64,000 bases of DNA from an uncultured Bacteroidota bacterium (GCA_913062555.1 CAJXVU010000009.1:1-64000); one strand, 5' to 3'; shown: positions 1-10,301, numbered from the stretch's first letter. Notes: a model not told the origin generated them from the letters alone. A program made the numbers and translations.

Positions 1-33
1 TTGATTAATTAAAAACAACCAACCATGAAAAAA
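1..33 (+). repeat. 33-nt leader repeat, copy 1
   Basis: This stretch, from the window edge through the first three codons of the first serine hydrolase, is identical to 1867-1899 in front of the second. It may extend to the left beyond the window. Confidence 0.9.
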
Positions 34-1695
34 ACAATTTATTACATTTTATTATGTATCGGATTAATTTGTTCCCCATATGTAAATGGTCAAGTCATCG
101 ACAAAAATGCACTTGAAGACAAAATAGACGCGCTCATTCCTTCTCAGGTAAATGACTCCACCCCTGGTCTTGTAATAGGGATTGTTCAAAAAGGGGAGTT
201 AATATTCAGCAAAGGATATGGACTTGCTAATTTGTCTTATGGAATCCCAAATGACCCTCAAATGGTTTATAATATTGGTTCTGTTAGTAAGCAATTCCTT
301 GGTTATGCTTTTGCCATGTTAGATGTAGAGGGTAAATTAAGTATTGATGACCCAGTAAACAAGTACATGGAAGATTGGCCTGAATTTGAACATACAGTGA
401 CTTTAAGACATCTTCTTACCCACACTAGTGGCTATCGAGAAGCATATACCATGTCAAATTTGGCAGGTAGACGTATAGGTGTTGATCGTCTCTCAAGAGA
501 GGAATGCTTAGAAGTAGTTCGTAAACAACCACAACTAGAATTTGTACCAGGCTCTCGTCACACTTACAATAGTACAGCTTGGGTGATTTTGGCTGAAGTT
601 TTGGAAAAAGTAATGGGGCAGTCAGCCGATGAATGGGTTGAAACTAACATTCTGCAACCACTTGAAATGCATGACACACAAATTGAGAGTTATGTTGGGG
701 AAGTTATAAATAACACGGCAGAATCTTATTCGTACAATAAAGAGCGAGGTTACAGAAATGAAGAAAGTAATCGCGCTATTTTTGGTGCAGCAGAGGTATA
801 CACTAGTATTCAAGATTTAGTTAAATGGATTAATAATTATCGAACTGCAGAGGTTGGAGGAAAAGCTGTAAACGACTTATTTCTAGATCCATTTATTTTT
901 AATAATGGATTAAACAATGGATTAAATTCTGAATATGCATTAGGGATAGGCAATAGTACTTATCGTGGATTAAAACGTTATAGACATACTGGTGGTCACG
1001 AAGCTTTTCAAACGCAGCTAAGCTATTATCCTGATCAAGATCTGGGAATAATAACCATTTCAAATTTTGGAGGAAGAGGACGGCTTGCAACATCAAAAGT
1101 AGCAGAATTGTTGCTGGAGGAGCAAATGACCTCACAAGAACTAAAAAAGTCCCCAAAAGTAAAAATTGAAAAGGATAAGCTAGAACAATTTGCAGGCCTT
1201 TATTTATCGCCCACATTCAATAATGGCACTTTTAATCTAACAATTGTCAAAGACACACTAACATACAACGGTAGTAATAAACTAATTCCTACTTCACAAA
1301 ACACATTTTGGATAAATGGACCAAATGTTGAGCTTAAATTCGAACATTTGTCCAAAGAAAAAATCGAATATACAGGTCCGAGCGGTACGAAATATATCCT
1401 TACTAGGATTGATAAATGGACGCCAAACAAAAGCGAATTGTCAAGTTTTGAAGGTGATTACAGGAGTGATGAATTGGAAACAGATTACCATTTAATTGTA
1501 AAAGAGGAAAAGCTAACTATTCAACATCGTTGGAATGATGATATTGTATTAGATCCCATTTCAAAAGATTTTTTCAAAACCAATCGGGGTTACACAGTGA
1601 AATTTAATCGCAATAGTGAAGGTGATATATTAGGCTTGTCAATTAACTCTGGGCGCACAGTTAATGTCATTTTTCAGCGTAAAAAACAGCCTTAA
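25..1695 (+). CDS. Secreted serine hydrolase, beta-lactamase/PBP4* fold (paralogue 1)
   Basis: A 556-residue protein with a Sec signal peptide (about residues 1-22, ending VNGQ), so it should act in the periplasm or outside the cell. The acyl-enzyme motif SxxK is seen as SVSK (S86, K89). The second motif is TYNS at about residues 180-183, a Y-x-S variant of YxN, and an HTGG stretch stands where KTG is expected. The C-terminal 170 residues resemble the beta-rich extension common in class C-like hydrolases of Bacteroidota. Substrate unknown: D-Ala peptides or small esters are both possible. The next gene is a same-length paralogue whose leader and first three codons are identical over 33 nt. 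Confidence 0.85.
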   Translation: MKKTIYYILLCIGLICSPYVNGQVIDKNALEDKIDALIPSQVNDSTPGLVIGIVQKGELIFSKGYGLANLSYGIPNDPQMVYNIGSVSKQFLGYAFAMLDVEGKLSIDDPVNKYMEDWPEFEHTVTLRHLLTHTSGYREAYTMSNLAGRRIGVDRLSREECLEVVRKQPQLEFVPGSRHTYNSTAWVILAEVLEKVMGQSADEWVETNILQPLEMHDTQIESYVGEVINNTAESYSYNKERGYRNEESNRAIFGAAEVYTSIQDLVKWINNYRTAEVGGKAVNDLFLDPFIFNNGLNNGLNSEYALGIGNSTYRGLKRYRHTGGHEAFQTQLSYYPDQDLGIITISNFGGRGRLATSKVAELLLEEQMTSQELKKSPKVKIEKDKLEQFAGLYLSPTFNNGTFNLTIVKDTLTYNGSNKLIPTSQNTFWINGPNVELKFEHLSKEKIEYTGPSGTKYILTRIDKWTPNKSELSSFEGDYRSDELETDYHLIVKEEKLTIQHRWNDDIVLDPISKDFFKTNRGYTVKFNRNSEGDILGLSINSGRTVNVIFQRKKQP

Positions 1696-1866
1696 TAAAA
1701 CAGCTTGTAAATTATTGCTGTGCTTGGTTCGTGAGACCCTTACAGACCAGGCGTTTATTGATAGATTTATGCTAAATATCTGACTTGCAAGGTAAAACGG
1801 CAAGTTGATTAAGATAAATTCCATATAATATAGGGATATAGTTACCAGTAACGATATACATCCATT

Positions 1867-1899
1867 TTGATTAATTAAAAACAACCAACCATGAAAAAA
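1867..1899 (+). repeat. 33-nt leader repeat, copy 2
   Basis: An exact copy of 1-33: the untranslated leader plus ATG AAA AAA. The two coding regions diverge immediately after, so this is either a recent gene conversion of the leader or a strongly conserved translation-initiation segment. Confidence 0.9.
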
Positions 1900-3561
1900 C
1901 ATTATCTATTATTAATACTCTGCTCTTTTACCGTTATTTCCTTTGGACAGATAAAAGAAAATCAAGCAATAGACAGCCTCTTTGTAGAATGGGATAAGCC
2001 CGATGTTCCTGGTTGTGCATTAGGAATTATTCAGGATGGAAAACTGATATATTCTAATGGATATGGATTAGGAGACCTGGAACACGATATACAAATAACA
2101 CCAACATCTGTTTTTTATACTGGTTCTGTATCTAAACAGTTTGTAACCTTTAGCATTTTACTTCTTGAAGAGCAAGGGAAATTAGAGTTAGATGATAAAA
2201 TTCAAAAATACTTACCAGATTTCCCAGAATACGACACACCTCTTACTATTAGGCATTTTATACATCATACGAGTGGTGTTAGAGACTATTTAACCTTGAT
2301 GTATTTAAAAGGAAGAAACTATCTCGATAATACGGATGTAGATGAAGTTTACCAGCTTATAAAAAAACAGAAAGAGCTTAATTTTTCTCCTGGCGAAAAG
2401 TATTTATACAGCAATTCTTGCTATTTCATGCTTGCGATGATAGTTGAAAAAGCTGCAGGTCAATCTATTAAAGAGTTTGCTGACGAAAATATTTTTCAGC
2501 CACTTGGAATGAAGAATACTCTTTTTTATGATGACAACACTGACCTTATTAAAAATCGTGTTTTTAGTTATAGTAAGAAACGTGATGAAGATGGATTTAA
2601 CAATTTGATTATGAGATTTGACCTTGTTGGATCCGGCGGAGTTTATTCATGTATAGAGGACTTGTTTTTATGGGATCAGAATTTTTACAATAATAAGCTT
2701 GGAAAAGGAGGGCAAGATATTATTGATAAAATGCATGAAGAAGGACTTTTAAATAATGGGAAAAGCAGTGGTTATGCTTTTGCATTGAACAATGGTACTT
2801 ATAAAGGGTTAAAAACCGTGAGTCATGGCGGTTCTCTTGCGGGTTATCGCGCGCAATTAATGAGATTCCCAGAAGAAAGGTTTTCTGTGATTATTTTAGC
2901 CAACAGAGGAGATGCAAATCCAACACGTAAGTCCTTTCAAATCGCTGACATCCTCCTCAAAGATAAATTAGTTGACGAATCCCAAAAGAAAGAAATCAAA
3001 AAAGGCGAAACTGCAAATACAACTACTTTAGAAGAGTTTTCACTAAATCAATTAACAGGTAATTACGAAATACGAGCTGGCATTGTTTTAGAATTAACTT
3101 TAAAGAATGATTCTCTTCATGTCTTACAAACTTGGAATAAATCTTCATACAACATTGGAAACACATTTGGAAATACATATGAAATACCAAATGATAATTC
3201 TATTCAATTTGTATTCTCAGAATTGAATGATGATTTCACTCAGATACTTACTGTTTTTCAAAATGGAAATGAAACCATTTGTAAGAGAAAAGAGGAATTA
3301 GACCTATCTTCTATTAACATGGAAGACTATACTGGTAAATATTATAGTGAAGAGTTAGATGCCACATATTTATTCTTTTTAGAAGATGAAAAGTTAAAAT
3401 TAAAAATTGCAAATTATGATTCACAAGAGCTTAATATATATGAGATAGATACTTTTACCTCTGATGGTGACTTGGTTCGTTTTAAAAGGTCAAATGGATT
3501 AATTTCAGGTTTTGAACTTGATGCTGGAAGAGTAACTAATTTGAAATTCGAAAAAAAATAA
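1891..3561 (+). CDS. Secreted serine hydrolase, beta-lactamase/PBP4* fold (paralogue 2)
   Basis: A 556-residue protein with a signal peptide (about 1-20, ending SFGQ). The catalytic motifs are clearer than in the upstream paralogue: SVSK (S79, K82), YSN (Y173-N175) and HGG near residue 312. The C-terminal extension of about 170 residues holds two similar beta-rich blocks. The two paralogues are tandem, on the same strand, 195 bp apart, and have the same length. A tandem duplication is likely, with enough divergence that the substrates may differ. Function beyond the fold cannot be read. Confidence 0.87.
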   Translation: MKKHYLLLILCSFTVISFGQIKENQAIDSLFVEWDKPDVPGCALGIIQDGKLIYSNGYGLGDLEHDIQITPTSVFYTGSVSKQFVTFSILLLEEQGKLELDDKIQKYLPDFPEYDTPLTIRHFIHHTSGVRDYLTLMYLKGRNYLDNTDVDEVYQLIKKQKELNFSPGEKYLYSNSCYFMLAMIVEKAAGQSIKEFADENIFQPLGMKNTLFYDDNTDLIKNRVFSYSKKRDEDGFNNLIMRFDLVGSGGVYSCIEDLFLWDQNFYNNKLGKGGQDIIDKMHEEGLLNNGKSSGYAFALNNGTYKGLKTVSHGGSLAGYRAQLMRFPEERFSVIILANRGDANPTRKSFQIADILLKDKLVDESQKKEIKKGETANTTTLEEFSLNQLTGNYEIRAGIVLELTLKNDSLHVLQTWNKSSYNIGNTFGNTYEIPNDNSIQFVFSELNDDFTQILTVFQNGNETICKRKEELDLSSINMEDYTGKYYSEELDATYLFFLEDEKLKLKIANYDSQELNIYEIDTFTSDGDLVRFKRSNGLISGFELDAGRVTNLKFEKK

Positions 3562-3641
3562 CAGGAGATAATAATGTAAATAGGGCGTTGAACGGGCTAT
3601 ATACTAACCGTTAGTGATAATTGGAGAATAAATCAATATTT

Positions 3642-5786
3642 ATGAAAATAAAAACAATACTTGCCGGATTAAGTTTTTTACTAACAACTGGTCTTATTAT
3701 TGCTCAAAGTAATCTTCACATTCCAAAAGAAATACAGAACGCCTATAAGAGCGAAACAAGATCAAAAGATGGTAAGCCTGGAGCTAAATATTGGCAAAAC
3801 TATGTAAATTATGACATTGATGTTGTGATTACTCCCGAGACACGATTAATCGATGGTAAAGAAACTGTTGTATTTAAAAACAATAGCCCAGACGATTTAC
3901 GCACAGTTGTTATTCGTCTGTATTATGATGTTTTTAAAAAGGGAAACAAAAGAGATGAAGCTGTGAATAAAGAAGATATTGGAGAGGGTGTCGTTATAAA
4001 AGAACTTACCGTTAATGGTGAGAAATATGACATGGCAGACAGTGAAAAGATCCAAAGATCTGGCACTAATTTAACAATAACCTTAGCAACACCTCTAAAA
4101 TCTGGTAGTGAAGTGACTTTAGGTTTCCAATGGAAACAAAAAGTACCACTTACAATAGCACGAATAGGAGCAATAGACAGTTCTTCATTTTTTGTTGGCT
4201 ATTGGTATCCTCAAGTTGCAGTATATGATGATGTATTTGGATGGGACACTCTCGATTTCACCTTGGGCACTGAATTTTATAATAACTTGGCAAGTTTTGA
4301 TGTGAATATTACAGCTCCCGATAATTTCCTTATTTGGGCTACTGGTACGCTCGAAAACAGTGCAGCTGTGTTCCCTACAAAAATTCAAGAGCGATACTTA
4401 AAAGCTAAGACATCGACTGAAGTAGTAAAGGTAATCAGAAAAGAGGACCTTAACCATTTAGAGTTAAAAAGTACCACATGGAATTATAAGGCTACCGATG
4501 TTACAGATTTTGCTTTTGCAATGAGCGATCATTACCTCTGGGATGCTACATCCCAAAAGGTATCTGGCAATGATGTACTTATAAACACCGTTTATCCTAT
4601 GGAAAAAGAGGAGGATTATGTAGATGTTACATTGGTTCAACAAAAGACAATGATGCACTTCTCAGAAGATATTCCCGGCATCCCATATCCATATCCTGTG
4701 TTTACAACATTTATTGGTCATAGAGGTGGAGGTATGGAATTTCCAATGATGGCAAATAATGATGGCCCTGGCAAAGGCGTGACTATCCACGAGATGTTTC
4801 ACACGTATTTTCCAATGTATGTAAGAATTAATGAACGCCGATTCGCTTGGATGGACGAAGGCTGGGCTAATTTTACACATGAGTTGGTTCTTTATAAATA
4901 TTTTCAAGAAGAAGATAATATTGCTTCTTTTTATTCAAATTTAAAACATCCAATGCAAAGTTTCACAGGAACAATCGCTGATTTACCAACTGTAACATCT
5001 TCTCAGAATACAGGTAACAATTATAGTTATCAGTCATATGCACTACCAGCATTTACCTATGCGCTTCTTTATCAGCATTTTGGTGAAGAAAAGTTTTTGA
5101 AAGTATTTAGAGAATATATTCGTCGATGGGCTAAGAAATCGCCTACGCCCTATGATTTTTTCTACACCTTCGAGGATGTGAGCGGTGAGGATCTTAGCTG
5201 GCTTTGGGAGTCTTGGTATTTCAAAATGGGCTACCCTGATGTAGCAGTCGAGTCGTATAAGAATGGTAAACTTGTGGTTAAGAAGATCGGAGCAAGACCT
5301 GTACCTGTCAGTGTAAATGTTGAATACCGAACTAAAGTCAATGGTAAACCAAAAACCTATGATACTATTGTTAGTGCATCTGTGTGGCAAGATGACAACA
5401 AAAGCATGACCTTTGAGATTCCAGATGGAAAACAAGTAGAATCCCTTACTATAAATTCTGACATGCCCGATTTTAATCATCTGGACAATTTTTTTCCTTC
5501 TGTAGCCGAGCGCTATAAAAAGCTAGATTTAGATAGAGGAGTCTTGGGTGTATATAAAATAAATGAATTCAATTATAACGCCATTATAACTGAGAAAGAA
5601 GGGATTTTATTTTTTGAGGCTTGGAACAACTCCTGGTCTGGATATTTATTACCGGTCGATAAAAATAACTTTATTACAATCGACGGTAGGGCGGAATTAA
5701 GTTTTAAAGAGGAAGAAGGAAAAATAGTAGGGATTGTTATCAAAGCAAAGTCTATTGGAGTTATAGACACTGGACAGAAGAATTAA
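3642..5786 (+). CDS. M1-family zinc metallopeptidase
   Basis: Secreted gluzincin peptidase of about 714 residues. The zinc motif HEMFH (H383, H387) is followed 18 residues later by the third ligand E406 in WMDEGW. A GGGME segment just upstream corresponds to the M1 GxMEN exopeptidase loop, so it should trim N-terminal residues from peptides in the periplasm. The reading frame stays open to a TTG at 3621, but the ATG at 3642 gives a clean signal peptide (MKIKTILAG onward, ending IIAQS) and is preferred. A CTAACCGTTAG element lies 38 nt upstream. It sits with serine hydrolases in a hydrolase-rich stretch. Confidence 0.88.
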   Translation: MKIKTILAGLSFLLTTGLIIAQSNLHIPKEIQNAYKSETRSKDGKPGAKYWQNYVNYDIDVVITPETRLIDGKETVVFKNNSPDDLRTVVIRLYYDVFKKGNKRDEAVNKEDIGEGVVIKELTVNGEKYDMADSEKIQRSGTNLTITLATPLKSGSEVTLGFQWKQKVPLTIARIGAIDSSSFFVGYWYPQVAVYDDVFGWDTLDFTLGTEFYNNLASFDVNITAPDNFLIWATGTLENSAAVFPTKIQERYLKAKTSTEVVKVIRKEDLNHLELKSTTWNYKATDVTDFAFAMSDHYLWDATSQKVSGNDVLINTVYPMEKEEDYVDVTLVQQKTMMHFSEDIPGIPYPYPVFTTFIGHRGGGMEFPMMANNDGPGKGVTIHEMFHTYFPMYVRINERRFAWMDEGWANFTHELVLYKYFQEEDNIASFYSNLKHPMQSFTGTIADLPTVTSSQNTGNNYSYQSYALPAFTYALLYQHFGEEKFLKVFREYIRRWAKKSPTPYDFFYTFEDVSGEDLSWLWESWYFKMGYPDVAVESYKNGKLVVKKIGARPVPVSVNVEYRTKVNGKPKTYDTIVSASVWQDDNKSMTFEIPDGKQVESLTINSDMPDFNHLDNFFPSVAERYKKLDLDRGVLGVYKINEFNYNAIITEKEGILFFEAWNNSWSGYLLPVDKNNFITIDGRAELSFKEEEGKIVGIVIKAKSIGVIDTGQKN

Positions 5787-6236
5787 TTTTATTGAATAAT
5801 TAGCTTTGCAAAAGACGCTAACAAAGAACTGAGTTAAAAAACAAGTCATTTTATTCAATGGATTAGGGCAATAAGGCTGCTATAAATTGGACGAGAACCT
5901 GCCTGTTGGCAGACAGAGTTTACCAGCGGAAGTTCACTTAAGTAATCACAGGGCGGAACCCTTGCCCGTGCTGAGCAAAGTAGAAGGATGGGGTCACTTT
6001 TTAGAAAAGCCAGTTACAATTTGAAATGCGTATAGAGCAGTTCAATAGATTGTAGAGCAGTAGGCAAAATTTCCTTTGTAAAGATGATATTGATTGCCGA
6101 GTTTTACTTCATCAATTAAAAAACAAGTCAGAACGAAGTTTTTGAAAAAGTACTTGAGCCAGCTACCGGAGAAGGATTGGCTTTTGTTTCTGTATTCTTA
6201 TACTAAACGTTGGCAAACAATATAAAAATTTAAACG
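5787..6236. other. 450-bp intergenic stretch with dispersed repeat fragments
   Basis: No ORF of substance. It carries a REP-like imperfect palindrome at 5897-5916 and, near 5946-5976, the segment TTGCCCGTGCTGAGCAAAG. That segment resembles a degenerate copy of a widespread Bacteroidota intergenic repeat (CTTCGACT...GCTCAG type, from memory). A CTAAACGTTGG element lies at 6203-6213, 34 nt before the next ATG. Confidence 0.5.
5897..5916. repeat. REP-like imperfect palindrome, copy 1
   Basis: CTGCC and GGCAG form a short stem. Positions 5902-5916 match 57625-57639 in 14 of 15 bases (CCTGTTRGCAGACAG), so this is a dispersed element rather than local structure. Confidence 0.55.
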
Positions 6237-7175
6237 ATGAAAAATTACTATTTTATAGTTGCAATCCTGGTATCTGCAGTGTTTTTAAATGCTTGCAACA
6301 CGAAAAAACAGGAGTCAAAAGATAATGATTCACTAACTACAGAAGGAACTTATTTTGGGCAAAAACCACCAGGCTTAATTCCTGAAATTTTTGCACCTGG
6401 AATTATTTCAATAAATGGAAGATATGAACATGGTATTTCGTTTGCACCTGATTTAGATGAAGTATACTTTTCAGCTAATAAAAAAGACGAAGATCCAAGT
6501 ATATATTACTCAAAACTCAAAGACGAAAAATGGACTACTCCTAAAAAAGCAAATTTTACTAATGGTAAAAAAGTTGGAGAAATGCATCCATTTGTCAGTC
6601 CTAATGGTAAAACGCTTCATTTTGCAGCTCATGACTCATTTACATCACCTCACCATGCAGAGTCAGTTAAATCGTGGTATGTAAACCGTTTAGAGAATTC
6701 ATGGAGTGATGCAATACAACTTGATTCACCTATAAATGATGATTTTGTTTTTTATTCGAATGAAGCGAAAAACGGAGATCTTTTTTATACCAATGTGTCA
6801 AAACGAAAAATGTATTATGCCCCTAACAAAAACGGCAAATTTCCCGAAGTACATGAAGTTGGAATTGAATCTGGTTTTCACGGTTTTATTTCCCCATCTC
6901 AAGATTTTTTAGTGGTAAATGCTAGAAACAAAGAAGATGATCAAAGAAAAAGCGATATTTATGTCTATTTCAAGAAGCAAGACGGCACTTGGTCAAATCC
7001 AATAAACCTTGGAAATGAAGTAAATTCTAATTTTGCTGAAACATGCCCAAGTATTACTCCAGATGGTAAATATTTATTCTTTGGTAGATATAATGAAGAA
7101 GGGGGCCTATCAAACTTTTATTGGGTGAGTGCAGAGGTTATTAATGAGGTAAGACCCGCTGAATTTAAAAAGTAG
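6237..7175 (+). CDS. Lipoprotein with TolB-like (PD40) beta-propeller repeats
   Basis: A 312-residue protein with a lipobox (FLNAC, acylated C about residue 20). At least three WD40-like PD40 blades are visible from the recurring S-P-D/N-G-K...L-x-F pattern: [28 protein letters not shown] and [14 protein letters not shown]. Such propellers bind proteins or ligands at the cell envelope; no catalytic residues are visible. The gene stands alone between long intergenic stretches, and no partner can be named. Confidence 0.75.
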   Translation: MKNYYFIVAILVSAVFLNACNTKKQESKDNDSLTTEGTYFGQKPPGLIPEIFAPGIISINGRYEHGISFAPDLDEVYFSANKKDEDPSIYYSKLKDEKWTTPKKANFTNGKKVGEMHPFVSPNGKTLHFAAHDSFTSPHHAESVKSWYVNRLENSWSDAIQLDSPINDDFVFYSNEAKNGDLFYTNVSKRKMYYAPNKNGKFPEVHEVGIESGFHGFISPSQDFLVVNARNKEDDQRKSDIYVYFKKQDGTWSNPINLGNEVNSNFAETCPSITPDGKYLFFGRYNEEGGLSNFYWVSAEVINEVRPAEFKK

Positions 7176-7348
7176 CGGTAATTTCAGAGTCTGTAGTCGC
7201 TTCAACTTTCTTGTAAATTGACGGGAATGAAGTTCAATTAAGTGAACGTAGGAGGCAGTCCATGCATGTCTTGAACAAAACCAAAGGATAAGCTTCTTAT
7301 ATTTGTATCGCCTGTTACAATTTGTAATGGGCTTTTTCATACTCAAAA

Positions 7349-7377
7349 TTTGCTAAAATTAATATTCTGTATCTTTA
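7349..7377 (+). promoter_or_regulatory. Predicted promoter of the DUF6090 pair
   Basis: TTTG at 7349-7352 and a -7-like TATCTTTA at 7370-7377, spacing 17 (usual 19-21). The segment 7364-7411 recurs at 11394-11441 with few mismatches. Confidence 0.4.
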
Positions 7378-7397
7378 GTTCTACTAACTAACACGCT

Positions 7398-8186
7398 ATG
7401 CTTAAATTCTTTAGGAGAATACGCTACGACCTTATGGAACAAAACAAAACAGGCAAGTACTTTAAATATGCTGTTGGAGAGATTGTATTGGTGGTTATTG
7501 GAATTTTGATTGCCTTGAGCATAAATAATTGGAATGAACAGAGCAAAGCCAATAATTTAGAAGCCGAATACTACTGCAGACTTCTTGAAGATTTGATACA
7601 GGATGGTAATCAAATTGACGCTTTAATAAATCTTACGGAAAGTCGTTTAAAAGCATCTAATCAAGCCGTAAGATTGCTTCAAAAAGACAATCCTAACACG
7701 ATTGAAGTTGGAAGACAAATTGCACTAGCTATAAAAGCAATATATACAGATTTCAGGCCTAACAATTCTGCTTTTGAAGATCTTAAATCTGGAGCCAACT
7801 TGAGTATTATTAAAGACAAAAATATAATAAAAGCACTAAATACATATTTCAATAACATAGAAAGCCTTAAAAGTGTCATCAAGATAAATGGTGAGAACGC
7901 GGTTGATATCTATTACGCACATAACGATAGTTTTGCTAATGGAAAGACGCCCTCGTCCATTCTCCATGGAAGATTTAAACAAGGTATGGAACCAGATGTC
8001 CGAGAAGCAATTACAATCGATACTATGGCCATACTCTCTAAAGCAATGCAAAAAAGACTGTACAACGAAGCGCTACGTTATACATCCGCTAATACAAGAC
8101 AATTAGAACTATACAACATTATTAAGGACTTTTCAACGAGTATAACTACATTATTCAAACGAAAATGTGATAAAAGCAATGATTAA
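7398..8186 (+). CDS. DUF6090 family membrane-anchored protein (paralogue 1)
   Basis: A 262-residue protein with the family signature at its N-terminus: a basic KFFRRIR start, NKTGKYFKYAVGE, then one transmembrane helix (IVLVVIGILIALS, about residues 28-46) and NNWNE. The rest is a predicted helical domain with no catalytic motif. DUF6090 proteins are common in Flavobacteriaceae, usually in tandem, with no known function. Its last codons overlap the start of the next paralogue by 8 nt, so the two are probably translationally coupled. Confidence 0.8.
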   Translation: MLKFFRRIRYDLMEQNKTGKYFKYAVGEIVLVVIGILIALSINNWNEQSKANNLEAEYYCRLLEDLIQDGNQIDALINLTESRLKASNQAVRLLQKDNPNTIEVGRQIALAIKAIYTDFRPNNSAFEDLKSGANLSIIKDKNIIKALNTYFNNIESLKSVIKINGENAVDIYYAHNDSFANGKTPSSILHGRFKQGMEPDVREAITIDTMAILSKAMQKRLYNEALRYTSANTRQLELYNIIKDFSTSITTLFKRKCDKSND

Positions 8187-8931
8187 ATTCTTTAGGAAAA
8201 TAAGACAGAATCTAATTATGGAGAACAAAACAGGCAAATACTTTAAATATGCTATAGGGGAGGTCCTCCTAGTTGTTATTGGAATACTTATAGCATTACA
8301 GGTAAACAACTGGAATGAGAATAGAAAAGATAGAGATGATATCGCTATATTTAAAACTAATCTATCAACTGAGTTCATTCAAAATAGAAGCGTTTTAAAA
8401 CAACGTATCAAACTAATAGAAACCTCTTTAGAGCATGCCAATTCCTTAATGGCGTTTATGGGGAAATCTAAAGACACGATTAACCAGCATAACTTAGATA
8501 GTATTCTGGTCCATACCTTATACTATGGCAATTTTAACCCATCAAATAGTTCAATAATTGAAATATTGCAGTCTGGAAAACTCAAATTAATTAAGAATGA
8601 TACTCTAAAGAATCAGCTTAATGACTGGCTTGAGATACTTCAGGACACCAATGAAGATTTTAAGAACCAAGATTTAACTGCTAATCAACATTTAGCACCA
8701 TATCTTCATGATAATGTTTCTGCAAGGAATTATGATCTAGAAGGTATTTATGGAGTTACCACAACCAAATCGATACTTATAGAAGATTATTTTCATGCTA
8801 TTCTAAACGATTTTCGATTCGAAAATCTAATGGTAAACCATATGGTATGGCATGCTATAATGCTGAAACATTATCAGGAATTGGATGGTCTAGCTGTAGC
8901 TATTCTCAAAACATTACAGAAACATGATTAA
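8179..8931 (+). CDS. DUF6090 family membrane-anchored protein (paralogue 2)
   Basis: A 250-residue paralogue of the preceding gene (IKFFRKIRQ, NKTGKYFKYAIGE, VLLVVIGILIALQ, NNWNE). The ATG at 8179 overlaps the upstream stop (ATGATTAA) and aligns with the paralogue's start; an in-frame ATG at 8167 exists but would add four unconserved residues. One N-terminal helix, then about 200 residues of charged helical domain. Its own end overlaps a third, truncated DUF6090 start at 8924 in the same way, so the array once had three members. Confidence 0.8.
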   Translation: MIKFFRKIRQNLIMENKTGKYFKYAIGEVLLVVIGILIALQVNNWNENRKDRDDIAIFKTNLSTEFIQNRSVLKQRIKLIETSLEHANSLMAFMGKSKDTINQHNLDSILVHTLYYGNFNPSNSSIIEILQSGKLKLIKNDTLKNQLNDWLEILQDTNEDFKNQDLTANQHLAPYLHDNVSARNYDLEGIYGVTTTKSILIEDYFHAILNDFRFENLMVNHMVWHAIMLKHYQELDGLAVAILKTLQKHD

Positions 8932-8986
8932 CTTCTTTAGGAAAATACGTAGTCAACTTTTATATCAATATATTGTTAGCGTATAA
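8924..8986 (+). pseudogene. Truncated third DUF6090 gene (5' fragment)
   Basis: A 20-codon ORF overlapping the end of the preceding DUF6090 gene in the usual ATGATTAA manner. It encodes MINFFRKIRSQLL, matching the family N-terminus, then runs into unrelated sequence and stops. The remaining gene is gone. This looks like the left boundary of a deletion or replacement. Confidence 0.65.
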
Positions 8987-9196
8987 TTCAACCATCAGAA
9001 AACCTAAGAACCTTTAATACAGCTAGTTGTATTTTTTTTTTGTATATTTAGGTCATATTATTCTCCCCTACCAAAAGAACTTTTCTTCACTGTTAGTTAT
9101 ACCCAAATAATTTTTACTAGTCCTCGAAGCGTTTTAATATTGAATTTACACCTGATATTCAGGGAATAAATATTAACCAATTTAAAACCAATTAAA

Positions 9197-9958
9197 ATGA
9201 AAAAATTATTTTTATTAACGCTGTCCCTTCTAATTAGTACCACAATTTTCAGTCAAAGAAACAATAATTCAGAGTACTGGAATACATGGGAGTACACTGC
9301 AAAAGAAGGAAAGGTAACGGACTTTGAGGCTGCAGCTGCTAAAAAAACTGCGATGTTTAATACAACAGATGAGACCGCCATTATAACATATAGGATTACT
9401 ACTGGGTCCAACAGTGGAACTTACGTTAGAGTAGAATCTCAAAAATCTCCTGAGGATTATGACCTTGATAGGTCTGCAGAAGGCAAGTATTGGAATGAAA
9501 ATGTAGCGAAATTTATTGCTAAAAACGGTGGGCAAGTAAGATGGCAAAGACTAAACAATGGCTCTTATAATTATAACCCTGAAACTTCCTCTCCAGCTAA
9601 GTTCGTGCAAAGAACCACTTTTGATGTCAAGGCTGATAAGATTTTACATTTTAGAAGGTTTATGAATAGATTAGCTAAGGTGAATGAAAAAAGAGGACGA
9701 ACTGGATCAAGAATATTGTTTAGATTAATTAGTGGTGGCAATAGAAATCAGTTTGTTGTGGCTAGCACTTTTGACACTTATAAAAGAGGAGAAGGACAAA
9801 AAAATGAAAATACTTTTAGAGAAGATTATGATGAATTATTTGGGTGGGGCTCTTTAGAAGAAGATTCACAGAATTTTGATGCTTCTTTAGAATATTGGGG
9901 AGAACGAGTAGAAACACTAGTATTAGTACCTGAGATGTCTACTGGAATGATGAATTAA
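9197..9958 (+). CDS. Secreted protein of unknown function with two ABM-like halves
   Basis: A 253-residue protein with a signal peptide (about 1-19, ending IFSQ). The mature part divides into two halves of about 110 residues, starting near YWNTWEYTAKEGKVTDFE and FVQRTTFDVKADKILHF. Both follow the order strand, helix, strand, strand typical of dimeric alpha/beta-barrel (ferredoxin-like) domains, so an intramolecular duplication is inferred. No catalytic residues recognised. Single gene with its own terminator 32 nt downstream. Confidence 0.7.
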   Translation: MKKLFLLTLSLLISTTIFSQRNNNSEYWNTWEYTAKEGKVTDFEAAAAKKTAMFNTTDETAIITYRITTGSNSGTYVRVESQKSPEDYDLDRSAEGKYWNENVAKFIAKNGGQVRWQRLNNGSYNYNPETSSPAKFVQRTTFDVKADKILHFRRFMNRLAKVNEKRGRTGSRILFRLISGGNRNQFVVASTFDTYKRGEGQKNENTFREDYDELFGWGSLEEDSQNFDASLEYWGERVETLVLVPEMSTGMMN

Positions 9959-9990
9959 AACATAAAAAAGAGAGAGGAAACAACTCTACT

Positions 9991-10020
9991 AAACCATCTA
10001 AGAAATTAGATGGTTTTTTA
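9991..10020 (+). terminator. Intrinsic terminator of the secreted ABM-like gene
   Basis: Perfect 10-bp stem (9991-10000 with 10007-10016), 6-nt loop, followed by a T-run. Confidence 0.85.
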
Positions 10021-10085
10021 ATGCCATAAACTCTACGAGAAGCATTACAATATTCAACAGGTATTGTTAGTGTTGGGGAATGATT

Positions 10086-10301
10086 TTATATTAAATCTTC
10101 AATAGCCTCCAGCCATATTGGAATTTTTATTGGAGTGGATTTCATATAGATAAAAAGAGACTCAATTGCTAAGGTATAAAATAGAAGACTGAGATTAATC
10201 CCCATGGTACCAAACAAGCTAAAGTAAACATCATAGACCGCAGAGCTAATTCCGAGTACTTTGATCGCTTTTGTTATAATAAGGATTGACAAATGATACA
10301 T
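10086..10301 (-). CDS. Possible small membrane protein
   Basis: A 71-codon ORF, the only plausible coding stretch in an 815-bp gap. It would encode a hydrophobic protein with about two membrane segments and a charged C-terminus (IPIWLEAIEDLI). Composition looks protein-like, but no family is recognised and there is no clear promoter. It may be a real small gene or the remnant of a larger one. Confidence 0.3.
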   Translation of the reverse strand: MYHLSILIITKAIKVLGISSAVYDVYFSLFGTMGINLSLLFYTLAIESLFIYMKSTPIKIPIWLEAIEDLI

